NCBI RefSeq assembly: GCF_001578105.1
Contig: NZ_CP014275.1
Span: 1,116,001 to 1,180,000, forward strand
DNA length: 64,000 nt
Source: Martelella sp. AD-3
GTDB taxonomy: Bacteria > Pseudomonadota > Alphaproteobacteria > Rhizobiales > Rhizobiaceae
Direction: 5' to 3'
Part shown: positions 56,688 to 64,000 of the stretch, in pieces
Layout: each line of letters begins with the position of its first letter
How positions within the stretch are numbered: the first letter of the stretch is position 1
The notes under the pieces: model-generated
Databases searched by the model: none
What the model saw: the letters and a program-made list of their open reading frames with translations, nothing else
What the model was told of the DNA's origin: nothing
Program-made: the position numbers and the translations under genes

Positions 56688-57749
56688 TCAGGCGGCTGCG
56701 GTTTCGTTGCGGCGCGGCAGGCTTTCGACGAGCGCCCGCCAGGCCGGACGCTCTGCATAGCCTTCCATGCGCTTGCCGAAGAACTGGATGATCATCTCGC
56801 CTGCCGCGTTGAAGGCCTCGACAGAGGTGACGTGGCCGTCGCTCGTCGGCTTGCGCACCAGCCAGGCCTCGGCAATGTGGTCGCGGCGCAGATGCAGGTG
56901 GAAGGTCGGGTCCATGACATTGATCCAGGGCCCCATCTCGACGATCTTCTTGACCGGGCCGGAATGGATCTGCACGATGCCGTTATTGTTGACGAACACC
57001 ATGATCGGCAGGTCCTCATCTTCCGCGGCCTTGTGCAGGAGGGTGGCGACCGCATCATCGGCAAGGCGGAAGGCGTAATCATCGCCGACCGTCGAAATCG
57101 CCGTCTGGCGGTGGACCTTGAGGTCATTCAGCATGCCGAAAAACTGATGCGTGTCGGTCAGCGCCGTCCAGCGGTCGCGCAAAACTTCGACATCGACGGC
57201 CTGCGGGTCGCGGGCGTGATCGGCGTCGTGGGCCTTGATCTCGCCCGTCTCGATCGTCTGGCTATCGTCATCCAGCTTGTGAGCCTCGACGAAGGCGCGA
57301 TAAGCGTCGATATTGGATTTCGGACGCCAATGCACCTTGAAGACGGCGGCGCCGGTGACGTCAAAATATTGCAGGCTCAGCTTTTCACGGCCTTCGTCAT
57401 CCGTCTTGGTGACGGCAAAGGCGTGGGCCCAGCGGCTGGGGAATATCCTGAGGTCGATATTCTCGCCCAGCACCATCGCGGCCTTCTTGCCGTTCTTGAT
57501 GTTTTCGAAGATGCCGATCTTTTCATGGACAGCGCTTTCGTTGCGCGACAGCGCCATGATCTCGCCGAAGCTTTCGGCATGCGCCAGAAGGCGGGAAGGC
57601 TCCGGAGAGATGCGGGTTGCCGTGAGGCCGACTTCCGCGGCAACGAGTTCTGCTTCGGAAATGCCGAGCTGCGAAGCGATGTCGCGCTCGCGCATCTTCG
57701 GGTTGTCACGGCGGAAGGCGCGGATATCCTCGGGTGTCTTGGTCGTCAT
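56688..57749 (-). CDS. hmuS: Haemin-degrading/binding factor HmuS
   Basis: The 353-residue cytoplasmic protein belongs to the HemS/HmuS/ChuS family, made of two similar halves (about 1-180 and 190-353). It starts with FRRDNPKMRERDIASQLG and contains NDLKVHRQTA and GPVKKIVEMGPW. It binds incoming haem and may degrade it. It lies eight bases upstream of hmuT. Confidence 0.94.
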   Translation of the reverse strand: MTTKTPEDIRAFRRDNPKMRERDIASQLGISEAELVAAEVGLTATRISPEPSRLLAHAESFGEIMALSRNESAVHEKIGIFENIKNGKKAAMVLGENIDLRIFPSRWAHAFAVTKTDDEGREKLSLQYFDVTGAAVFKVHWRPKSNIDAYRAFVEAHKLDDDSQTIETGEIKAHDADHARDPQAVDVEVLRDRWTALTDTHQFFGMLNDLKVHRQTAISTVGDDYAFRLADDAVATLLHKAAEDEDLPIMVFVNNNGIVQIHSGPVKKIVEMGPWINVMDPTFHLHLRRDHIAEAWLVRKPTSDGHVTSVEAFNAAGEMIIQFFGKRMEGYAERPAWRALVESLPRRNETAAA

Positions 57750-57769
57750 CGGTCTCGTCTCGTCTGGTC

Positions 57770-57937
57770 TTACTTGTTCAGAATTAACTTGCCCTGGCGG
57801 GTAATCTTCATGCGGTAGTCGGCGCCCTGGTGGCGAATGATGACCTCATTGCCGCCTTTGAAGAGCGTCTCGCTTTGAAGCACGGGTGCGCCGTTTTCGC
57901 TTGCTTCGGCCCGTCCGGCCGTCTTGTCGTCGTTCAT
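57770..57937 (-). CDS. hemP: Haemin uptake protein HemP
   Basis: This 55-residue ORF (MNDDKTAGRAEASENG, then SETLFKGGNEVIIRHQG, ending in MKITRQGKLILNK) matches the HemP family, whose hallmark is the C-terminal RxxKLILNK. In rhizobia and Burkholderiales HemP is needed for haem-receptor expression or haem use. It is the first gene after the iron operator and 20 bases before hmuS. Confidence 0.92.
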   Translation of the reverse strand: MNDDKTAGRAEASENGAPVLQSETLFKGGNEVIIRHQGADYRMKITRQGKLILNK

Positions 57938-57996
57938 CCTGGTCGATATTGTCTGTTCGGGTTAAAACTTGAATCTTCGAATCCGGTTTTATAAGT

Positions 57997-58011
57997 TGAC
58001 TCTATTAGTCA
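57997..58011. promoter_or_regulatory. Iron-responsive operator (RirA-type, TGA-N9-TCA) in the divergent hemP/tonB control region
   Basis: TGACTCTATTAGTCA matches the consensus TGA-N9-TCA exactly and is near-palindromic, so it serves both strands. On the plus strand TTGACT (57996-58001) and CTATCC (58019-58024) form a 17-base-spaced promoter candidate overlapping it; on the minus strand TATAAA lies just downstream. RirA, the rhizobial iron repressor, is the likely binder. The divergent layout suggests one site controls haem uptake and tonB together. Confidence 0.7.
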
Positions 58012-58126
58012 CCTTTGTCTATCCACGCAATAGACGTTTTCCGAAGTGAGCGGTAGGATGGGGCGTCACCGGGCAGCCCGTCCGCCGCCCGACACTTCCG
58101 ATCCAAAACCGCCGGAGATTTGAGAA

Positions 58127-58570
58127 ATGAAAATTTTCCCATGCGCCGCCGCCGCGCTTTTCGCCCTGTCGCAGCCGATCCTGGCCCAGGAGACCGCCAC
58201 GGGCGATGCCGCCATGCCGGCGGACGAAAAGGCGGGGCTTTCGATCTCGCTCAATGCGCTGGATACGACCGACAATGGCTGCAAGCTGACCTTCCTGGTG
58301 GAAAACAACCTGTCGGCGCCGATCGACAGCCTGCAGGCCGAAGTGGCGCTGTTCGACACGGAGGGCGTCGTTGATCGGCTGACCATGCTCGACTTCCTGT
58401 CGCTGCCGGCCGGCAAGATGCGGGTGCGCCAGTTCGAACTGCCGGGTGCGGGCTGCGACGCGCTTGGCGGCCTGCTGCTCAACGACCTCAAGGTCTGCGA
58501 GGTGGCCGGAGCCGATTGCATGGCCGAGCTTGAAACCGGCTCGAAGGCCGGCATTCCCTTCGACGGTTGA
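58127..58570 (+). CDS. Exported protein of unknown function in the tonB unit
   Basis: The 147-residue protein has a signal peptide ending ILAQ near residue 21 and a beta-rich domain with GCKLTFLVENNLSAPIDSL and LPAGKMRVRQFELP; two pairs of cysteines may form disulfides. It is the first gene after the iron operator on the plus strand and precedes tonB by 70 bases. I recall similar genes beside rhizobial tonB, which is the only hint of a function in iron or haem uptake. Confidence 0.82.
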   Translation: MKIFPCAAAALFALSQPILAQETATGDAAMPADEKAGLSISLNALDTTDNGCKLTFLVENNLSAPIDSLQAEVALFDTEGVVDRLTMLDFLSLPAGKMRVRQFELPGAGCDALGGLLLNDLKVCEVAGADCMAELETGSKAGIPFDG

Positions 58571-58640
58571 TCCGCCGGAAGAAAAAAACGCTGCGCGCTC
58601 TGCGCCAAGACCAATAAGACATGCCAAAACGAAGCTGCCG

Positions 58641-60182
58641 ATGACGGATGACAGGGCAATGTTTGCGATGGGTTTGCCGGGCGGCGTCCGCGACGCGGAG
58701 CCGGTGGAGCCCGTTTCGCCTCCGCAAATCGCGGCAAAGGCGGATGCGCCGGTCGTGGCACCTGCGAGCCGCAAGCCCGTCGATCTCGACGCCGTCGTCC
58801 TGGAACTGAAGGCGGCAGCCGGTGTTGCCGCCGAAAAGCCGCAGGAGACAAAGAGCGAGGCTGGCGAGGACGAGCCGGTGCTTGCCGCCGAAGAGGCTGA
58901 CCTCGGCAGCGTCAGCCTGCCGCGCATTGCAGGCGGCAATGCCAGCCCCGAAAAGTCCAGGCGGCTGCCGATGGCCGCGTTCGCCTCGATCCTCATCCAT
59001 GGCGCGGCCTTCGCCATGGCGCTCCATGTCGCCGAGATCATTCCCGAGGCCCCGGCAGAGGAGGGCGGCGTTGTCGTCAGCGTCGTCATGCTCGGCAATG
59101 GCGATGTGGACGCGGCGGCAAGCGGCGCGGAAGAGGCCCGGCCGACCGAAGTCGAGACGCAGCCGGTGCCGGTGGAACAGGCCGTGACCGCCGCGCCGGA
59201 GGCGTTGAGCCCCGCGGCGTCCGAACCCCCGCCGCAGGTCACGCCGGCCGAACAGGCGCCGCCGGCCGAAACGCCGGCTGCGTCGACGCCGGCGCCTGAG
59301 GTGGTTGCCGCCGCGCCGGTCGAAACCGCCGGGGCCCTTTCGACGGACGCCATCGAGACAGCACAGGCGGCGGCGCTTTCGAGCCCTGCGCCGCAGGTGC
59401 TTGCCGTTGCCCCGAGCGAGGCCGCAACCCCTGACGCCGTCGCTCCGGCCGCCCCTGTCGTATCCGGGGCCGCGCCGCCGCCGGATACCGAGATGGTTGC
59501 GCCGCCGGAAATGGCCTATGCGGCGCGATCCGAGGCCGTTGCGGCCGAAGCCCCGCCGCCGGTCGAATCACTTTCAACTGAGATGCCCGAAGTCGAGACA
59601 ATCACGGCTCAGGAAGACGATCCTGAACTGGCCTATGACATAGCGCCGCCGATCCCCGAGCCTTCGCCCTGGGAAACCGAACCCTTGCCGGAAGACCAGG
59701 TTGCCACAAGGCAGGCGGAGGCCGAACGTCGGCAGGCCGAGCAGAGAAGGACCGTTCAGCGCCAGAGCGCCGGGTCCGGCGGGCAATCGGCGCGCGATGC
59801 GCGCCGGGGCTCGGCCAGCGGCACATCTGAGCAAGGCGCGATGCAGGCAGCCGAATCGCGCAGCGGTTCATCAGGAAACGGCGCGGCGGCAATGGCGAAT
59901 TATGCGGGCAGGGTACAGGCACGGCTTGCCCGGTCGGTTGCGGCGGAACGCTATTATCGTGATCTCGGTCCACTCACGACCACGGTGATCATCCGGCTGA
60001 CGCTCAACCGTTCAGGCAATATCACCGCCCTGTCGCTGGCGCGTTCCTCGGGAAACAGCCAGGTGGATGCGGTTGTCCTGCAGCGCGCGCGGGCAGCAGG
60101 CTCTTTCGGACCGTTTCCGGAAAGCTACGCGGGCGCGCAGAAAAGCTTCACCCTGCCAGTCAATCTCACGCTGCGCCGGTAA
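58641..60182 (+). CDS. tonB: TonB-type energy transducer
   Basis: The 513-residue protein has a roughly 110-residue cytoplasmic N-terminal extension, one membrane segment at about 111-130 with the family histidine (H120 in ASILIHGAAFAMAL), a long Pro/Ala/Glu-rich periplasmic linker, and a C-terminal TonB domain at about 425-513 (VIIRLTLNRSGNITALSL). It carries energy from ExbBD to outer-membrane receptors. exbB and exbD are not adjacent. The ATG at 58641 is chosen over the upstream in-frame 58446, which would overlap the previous gene. Confidence 0.9.
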   Translation: MTDDRAMFAMGLPGGVRDAEPVEPVSPPQIAAKADAPVVAPASRKPVDLDAVVLELKAAAGVAAEKPQETKSEAGEDEPVLAAEEADLGSVSLPRIAGGNASPEKSRRLPMAAFASILIHGAAFAMALHVAEIIPEAPAEEGGVVVSVVMLGNGDVDAAASGAEEARPTEVETQPVPVEQAVTAAPEALSPAASEPPPQVTPAEQAPPAETPAASTPAPEVVAAAPVETAGALSTDAIETAQAAALSSPAPQVLAVAPSEAATPDAVAPAAPVVSGAAPPPDTEMVAPPEMAYAARSEAVAAEAPPPVESLSTEMPEVETITAQEDDPELAYDIAPPIPEPSPWETEPLPEDQVATRQAEAERRQAEQRRTVQRQSAGSGGQSARDARRGSASGTSEQGAMQAAESRSGSSGNGAAAMANYAGRVQARLARSVAAERYYRDLGPLTTTVIIRLTLNRSGNITALSLARSSGNSQVDAVVLQRARAAGSFGPFPESYAGAQKSFTLPVNLTLRR

Positions 60183-60191
60183 AGGGACCGC

Positions 60192-61052
60192 TCACGCACT
60201 GCCGATTGTGCGCTGCAGACCCTGCAGCGCCGGCTGATAGTTCGGGTTCAGCCTCTTGGCTTGCTGATAATAGGAGGCCGCCTTGGTGAAATCGCCCTGG
60301 CGCTCGAAGATCAGGCCGAGATTGGCCCAGCTTTCGGCGTTCTGCTGGTCGAGCGCCAGCGCCTTGTCGAAATCGGCGCGGGCGTTCTGGTCGTCATTCA
60401 GCGCCAGATAGGAGACGCCGCGACCATTATAGGGCTGCGGGGCCTTCGGCGAGAGCGAGATCGCCTTGGAGAAATCGGCGATCGCCAGCTCCTGCTGGCC
60501 GCGCTGCTGGTAGATCAGGCCGCGATTGTGATAGGCGCGCGCATCGGTCGTGTTGAGCTGGATCGCTCGCGTGAAATCGTTGAACGCATCGTTCTGCTGG
60601 CCGGCCTCGCGGTAGAGATTGCCGCGCCCGATATAGGCGACGTCATAGTTCGAATTGATCTGCAGGGCCCGGTTATAGTCGTTCAGCGCATCCATCCGCT
60701 GGCCGAGACTGCGCTCGATCAGCGCGCGGTTGGCATAGGCCTGGTAGTAATTCGGGTTGAGCGCGATCGCCTTGTTGAAGTCTTCCATCGCGCGCCGGTC
60801 CTCGCCGGCCCGGCCATAGGCGGCGCCGCGCACATTATAGGCTTCCGGATCGTTGGGGTTGGCGGCGATCACATTGGTCAGGGATGCGATGTTCTGCTCC
60901 GAACCCTGAGTCGCGTCGATCGAGACGACGTTCTGGTTCATCATCTGGGAGCTCTGGCAGGCAGCGAGCATGCCGACGGCCCCGAAGAGGAGGGCGAGCC
61001 TCAGCTTCCGGCCGGCGCCTGTCATGAATGTGCCAGCAGTCATCTCAGTCAT
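60192..61052 (-). CDS. TPR-repeat lipoprotein
   Basis: The 286-residue protein has a lipobox LAAC after FGAVGM, then about six tetratricopeptide repeats (examples: AYNVRGAAYGRAGEDRRAME, YHNRGLIYQQRGQQELAIAD). It is expected to be a lipid-anchored periplasmic adaptor of the NlpI-like kind. GAGGGA lies just upstream of the ATG at 61052. It converges with tonB (nine bases apart). The role is unknown. Confidence 0.88.
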   Translation of the reverse strand: MTEMTAGTFMTGAGRKLRLALLFGAVGMLAACQSSQMMNQNVVSIDATQGSEQNIASLTNVIAANPNDPEAYNVRGAAYGRAGEDRRAMEDFNKAIALNPNYYQAYANRALIERSLGQRMDALNDYNRALQINSNYDVAYIGRGNLYREAGQQNDAFNDFTRAIQLNTTDARAYHNRGLIYQQRGQQELAIADFSKAISLSPKAPQPYNGRGVSYLALNDDQNARADFDKALALDQQNAESWANLGLIFERQGDFTKAASYYQQAKRLNPNYQPALQGLQRTIGSA

Positions 61053-61133
61053 ATCCGTCCCTCGTTTCGTGTCTCGTCGCGCGCAAATTGCAGACGCGCG
61101 GGCATCGTTACCGTCGCAAGGTAAATATCTAGC

Positions 61134-61164
61134 AAATAAAAAGGCGGGGGCCTACGCTCCCGCC
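61134..61164 (-). terminator. Rho-independent terminator after rpsU
   Basis: On the minus strand GGCGGG/CCCGCC with a ten-base loop is followed by TTTTTATTT. It lies about 36 bases past the rpsU stop. Confidence 0.8.
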
Positions 61165-61199
61165 ATCACAACATGTTCAATGTGCCGAAATAACGACAA

Positions 61200-61412
61200 T
61201 CAGCGCGAAACCAGACCTTCGCGGATGGCGCGCTTGCGGGCCAGCTTGCGCACGCGGCGGATCGCCTCGGCCTTTTCGCGGGCGCGCTTCTGCGAGGGCT
61301 TCTCGTAGAAATCACGCATCTTCATTTCGCGGAAGATGCCTTCGCGCTGCATTTTCTTCTTCAGAGCGCGGAGAGCCTGGTCAACATTGTTGTCGCGGAC
61401 AAGTACTTGCAC
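61200..61412 (-). CDS. rpsU: 30S ribosomal protein S21
   Basis: The 70-residue basic protein matches S21 end to end: [20 protein letters not shown] at the N-terminus, then [16 protein letters not shown]. It helps mRNA binding to the 30S subunit. The start is GTG at 61412 with AAGGAACGGG upstream. It ends at a strong terminator. Confidence 0.97.
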   Translation of the reverse strand: MQVLVRDNNVDQALRALKKKMQREGIFREMKMRDFYEKPSQKRAREKAEAIRRVRKLARKRAIREGLVSR

Positions 61413-61775
61413 GTGTATCCCGTTCCTTAAATTTCGTTGGTGTCGTTCAGCCTGGCAAATACTTGCGCGTCAGGCAGTGTTGCTTGTCATCGTCGGGTTC
61501 TGCCCGACATTTGGCGTCGCGGATATCAGATTTCGGCGGTGAAGTCCAGCCCCCGCGCGCTGGATAGCAGGCGATTGCGCCCGTTTTGCCGCAGAAGCCG
61601 CAGGTTCGAAACGCGGCGCGTCGTTAGCGCGCTTGCCGTCCGCGCGCAACCCCGAAAATTCCGATGTCGAGCGCAGGCGGCAAAAGCGTCGCAAAAAGGA
61701 CGTTGCGTCACTTTCCGATTTGCGATTGGTATAGGGTAAGGACAAACAGGTAAGCCGGCCCGAGGGAGCATTTAG
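61413..61775 (+). other. Intergenic region between rpsU and soxB
   Basis: The 363 bases hold no recognised gene. They must contain the rpsU promoter (minus) and the sox promoter (plus). TATAGG near 61731 is a possible -10 for soxB but no well-spaced -35 is evident. Confidence 0.4.
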
Positions 61776-63029
61776 ATGCGCAAATATTCCGTTTTCGCCC
61801 TGGCGCGCGAGGCCATGCGGCACCATACGGGCTGGGAAAAGCACTGGACCTCGCCCGAGCCGAAGCCGGAATACGACGTCATCATCATCGGCGGCGGCGG
61901 CCACGGCATGGGCGCGGCCTACTATCTCGCCAAGGAACACGGCATCACCAATATTGCCGTGATCGAAAAAGGCTGGGTCGGCGGCGGCAATACAGGGCGA
62001 AATACCACCATCGTGCGCTCCAATTATCTCTATGACGAGAGCATGGATATCTACGAGCATTCCCTGAAGCTCTGGGAAGGCCTCGCGCTCGATCTCAACT
62101 ACAATGTCATGTATTCGCCGCGCGGCGTGATGATGCTGTCGCACAACGAGCATGACCGCCAGTCCTTCAAGCGTCACGTCCACGCCAACCGGCTCTACGG
62201 CATCGACAATGAATGGCTGACGCCGGTCCAGGCGAAGGAATACTGCCCGCCGCTCGATATCGCGGCGACCGCGCGCTATCCGGTCAATGGCGCGGCCCTG
62301 CAGCGGCGCGGCGGCACGGCGCGCCACGATGCGGTTGTCTGGGGGTATGGCCGCGCGGCCTCCGACCGGGGCGTGCATATCATCCAGAACTGCGAGGTGA
62401 AGGGCATTCGTCGCGGGCCGGACGGGGCCGTTGCCGGGGTCGAAACCTCGAAGGGCTTTATCGGCGCGAAGAAGATCGGCGTTTCGGCTTCGGGCCACAA
62501 TTCCGTGGTGATGGCGATGGCCGATGTCCGCCTGCCGCTCGAAAGCCAGCCGCTGCAGGCGCTCGTCTCCGAGCCGCTGAAGCCGATCTTTCCCTGCGTC
62601 GTCATGTCGAATTCGGTGCATGCCTATATCTCGCAGTCCGACAAGGGTGAACTCGTCATCGGCGCGGGCACAGACCAGTATAATTCCTATTCCCAGACCG
62701 GCGGCCTGCAGATCATCACTCACACGCTCGATGCCATCTGCGAGCTTTTCCCGATCTTCCGCCGGGTGAAGATGATGCGGCAATGGGGCGGGATCACCGA
62801 CAACACGCCGGACCGCTCGCCGATCCAGAGCGTGACGCCGGTTCCGGGGCTCTTCGTCAATTGCGGCTGGGGCACGGGCGGTTTCAAGGCGACGCCGGGG
62901 TCTGCCCACCTCTTCGCCCATCTGATCGCCAGGGGCGAGCCGCACAGGCTTGCCGCCGGGCTGACGCTTGACCGCTACCGCACCGGCCGCCTGATCGACG
63001 AGGCGGCGGCCGCCGCCGTCGCGCATTGA
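61776..63029 (+). CDS. soxB: Sarcosine oxidase, beta subunit
   Basis: The 417-residue flavoprotein subunit has the dinucleotide motif IIIGGGGHGMGAAYYL near residue 32, GWVGGGNTGRNTT (flavin region) and a C-terminal FVNCGWGTGGFKATPG. In the heterotetramer (SoxA, B, D, G) SoxB binds FAD and the covalently held FMN and oxidises sarcosine to glycine, passing formaldehyde to folate. The true soxD follows 848 bases on, after an inserted hydrolase gene. Confidence 0.95.
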   Translation: MRKYSVFALAREAMRHHTGWEKHWTSPEPKPEYDVIIIGGGGHGMGAAYYLAKEHGITNIAVIEKGWVGGGNTGRNTTIVRSNYLYDESMDIYEHSLKLWEGLALDLNYNVMYSPRGVMMLSHNEHDRQSFKRHVHANRLYGIDNEWLTPVQAKEYCPPLDIAATARYPVNGAALQRRGGTARHDAVVWGYGRAASDRGVHIIQNCEVKGIRRGPDGAVAGVETSKGFIGAKKIGVSASGHNSVVMAMADVRLPLESQPLQALVSEPLKPIFPCVVMSNSVHAYISQSDKGELVIGAGTDQYNSYSQTGGLQIITHTLDAICELFPIFRRVKMMRQWGGITDNTPDRSPIQSVTPVPGLFVNCGWGTGGFKATPGSAHLFAHLIARGEPHRLAAGLTLDRYRTGRLIDEAAAAAVAH

Positions 63030-63037
63030 GGCCCGCC

Positions 63038-63874
63038 ATGCTCTGGACCGTCAGCAACAAGACAGAAACGAGTGCAGGCACGGTTGCCTGGGGTTCGTCC
63101 GGCGAGGGGCCGCCGCTGGTGCTGGCCCATGGCTGGCCGTGGTCGTCCTTTTCCTGGCACCGGATGATCCTGCCGCTCTCAAAAGCCTATACCTGCTATT
63201 GGTACGACATGCCGGGGTTTGGCCGCTCGGCCAAGGATCCCGGACAGGCGACCGGTCTCGATGTGCAGGGGCTTGTCTTCAGGGAGATGGTGGAATTCTG
63301 GGAGCTCGACCGGCCGAGCGTCTTTGCCCATGATTTCGGCGGCGCGGTGACGCTTAGGGCCAATCTCCTGCATGATGTCGCCTTTGCCGATCTTCTGTTG
63401 ATGAACGTCGTGGCTGTCAGCCCCTGGGGATCTGAATTTTTTGAACATGTCAGCCGTCATATCGATGCCTTCACGCCGCTGCCGCCGCATATCCATTCGG
63501 CCATTGTCGCCGCCTATATCCGCAGCGCGCTGGTGAGCGAGCTGGACGAGCACGAGCTGCATGAACTCGCCTCGCCCTGGCTGACGCCCGAGGGGCAGGC
63601 GAGCTTCTACAGGCAGTTCGCCCAGGCAGACGAGCGTTTCACCGACGAATTTGCCGACAGGCTGAAGACGATCGACTGTCCGGTCACCGTGATCTGGGGC
63701 GAGAAGGACCCGTGGATCCCGATCTCGCGCGGCCACCAGCTTGCCGGCGCCATCGGCGTCCAGCTTCATGCGCTTGAAGGCGTCGGCCATATGCCGCAGC
63801 TGGAGGCGCCGCGTCCGCTGCTCGACATGATCCTCTCCTTGCCTGAAGCCCTGCCCGAACTGGAAGGGAACTAG
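63038..63874 (+). CDS. Alpha/beta-hydrolase with aspartate nucleophile (haloalkane-dehalogenase/epoxide-hydrolase-like)
   Basis: The 278-residue protein shows the oxyanion motif HGWPW (H31-W35), the nucleophile elbow AHDFGG with D99 where esterases have serine, the acid near WGEKDPWIP, and the histidine in GVGHMPQLEAP. Asp nucleophiles are typical of haloalkane and fluoroacetate dehalogenases and of epoxide hydrolases. It sits between soxB and soxD, eight bases after soxB, so it is probably co-transcribed. The TTG overlapping the soxB stop is rejected in favour of ATG 63038. Confidence 0.87.
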   Translation: MLWTVSNKTETSAGTVAWGSSGEGPPLVLAHGWPWSSFSWHRMILPLSKAYTCYWYDMPGFGRSAKDPGQATGLDVQGLVFREMVEFWELDRPSVFAHDFGGAVTLRANLLHDVAFADLLLMNVVAVSPWGSEFFEHVSRHIDAFTPLPPHIHSAIVAAYIRSALVSELDEHELHELASPWLTPEGQASFYRQFAQADERFTDEFADRLKTIDCPVTVIWGEKDPWIPISRGHQLAGAIGVQLHALEGVGHMPQLEAPRPLLDMILSLPEALPELEGN

Positions 63875-63877
63875 AAC

Positions 63878-64000
63878 ATGCTGCTGATCCACTGTCCCTA
63901 TTGCGGCGAAGCGCGAAGCGAGCTGGAATTTGCCGCCGCCGGCGAAGCCCATATCGCCCGGCCGGAGAATATCGCGGAGATTTCCGACGAGGCGTTTGCG
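63878..64000 (+). CDS. soxD: Sarcosine oxidase, delta subunit (5' part)
   Basis: Forty-one residues are visible, MLLIHCPYCGEARSELEF onwards, with the CPYC zinc-binding start of SoxD. The gene runs off the window end. It begins three bases after the hydrolase stop, so soxB, hydrolase and soxD form one operon. Confidence 0.92.
   Translation, partial: MLLIHCPYCGEARSELEFAAAGEAHIARPENIAEISDEAFA

Overview
The window is chromosomal DNA from a high-GC alphaproteobacterium, most likely a member of the Hyphomicrobiales (Rhizobiales) near the Rhizobiaceae, for example a Martelella-like organism. The genus is inference; the order rests on an sqdB-sqdD-sqdC sulfolipid operon, a haem-uptake locus with a TGA-N9-TCA (RirA-type) iron operator, an NDUFA12-family complex I accessory protein, RNase E with a large acidic insertion in its S1 domain, a serC leader RNA, and rhizobial-type palindromic repeats. 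Coding density is high and almost all genes are housekeeping. No tRNA, rRNA, IS element, prophage or CRISPR array was recognised.

Layout. 1-3.1 kb (minus): partial GNAT acetyltransferase, M16 protease, threonine synthase. 3.3-4.6 kb: a small lipoprotein and a HAD phosphatase. 4.7-7.7 kb (minus): sulfoquinovosyl lipid genes sqdB, sqdD, sqdC. 7.9-14.1 kb (plus): the complete Tol-Pal cluster ybgC-tolQ-tolR-tolA-tolB-pal-cpoB, followed directly by tilS, ftsH and glmM (to 19.1 kb). 19.3-21.2 kb: an unknown small protein and an exported Ntn hydrolase. 21.4-24.3 kb: serC (with leader RNA) and serA, the first serine-pathway steps. 24.4-28.6 kb: an EAL-domain protein, a small unknown, YjhX, gatB and two GNATs. 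28.7-35.0 kb: NDUFA12, a DUF2155 protein, a pectinesterase-family gene, then (minus) aat, accC, accB, aroQ and a DsbA-like protein. 35.2-36.8 kb: an aminotransferase and a GFA-family protein. 36.8-41.2 kb: a repeat cluster, rne and its long upstream region.

41.2-49.7 kb (plus): amidase, PBP1a (mrcA), prfB with its programmed +1 frameshift, and ileS. 49.9-53.7 kb: a lipoprotein, a GNAT, tadA (minus), an RluB-like pseudouridine synthase and rsmD. 53.9-60.2 kb: hemP-hmuS-hmuT-hmuU-hmuV (minus) diverging from a secreted protein and tonB (plus), with the iron operator between them. 60.2-64 kb: a TPR lipoprotein and rpsU (minus), then a sarcosine oxidase locus: soxB, an unusual alpha/beta-hydrolase, and the start of soxD, which runs off the window.

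Main points for follow-up: a roughly 360-bp low-GC, foreign-codon patch inside the ileS editing domain; an alpha/beta-hydrolase with an aspartate nucleophile embedded in the sarcosine oxidase operon; a pectinesterase-family gene without a signal peptide in an otherwise core gene block; and the divergent iron-regulated hemP/tonB control region. I did not find a convincing wholly new multigene system.
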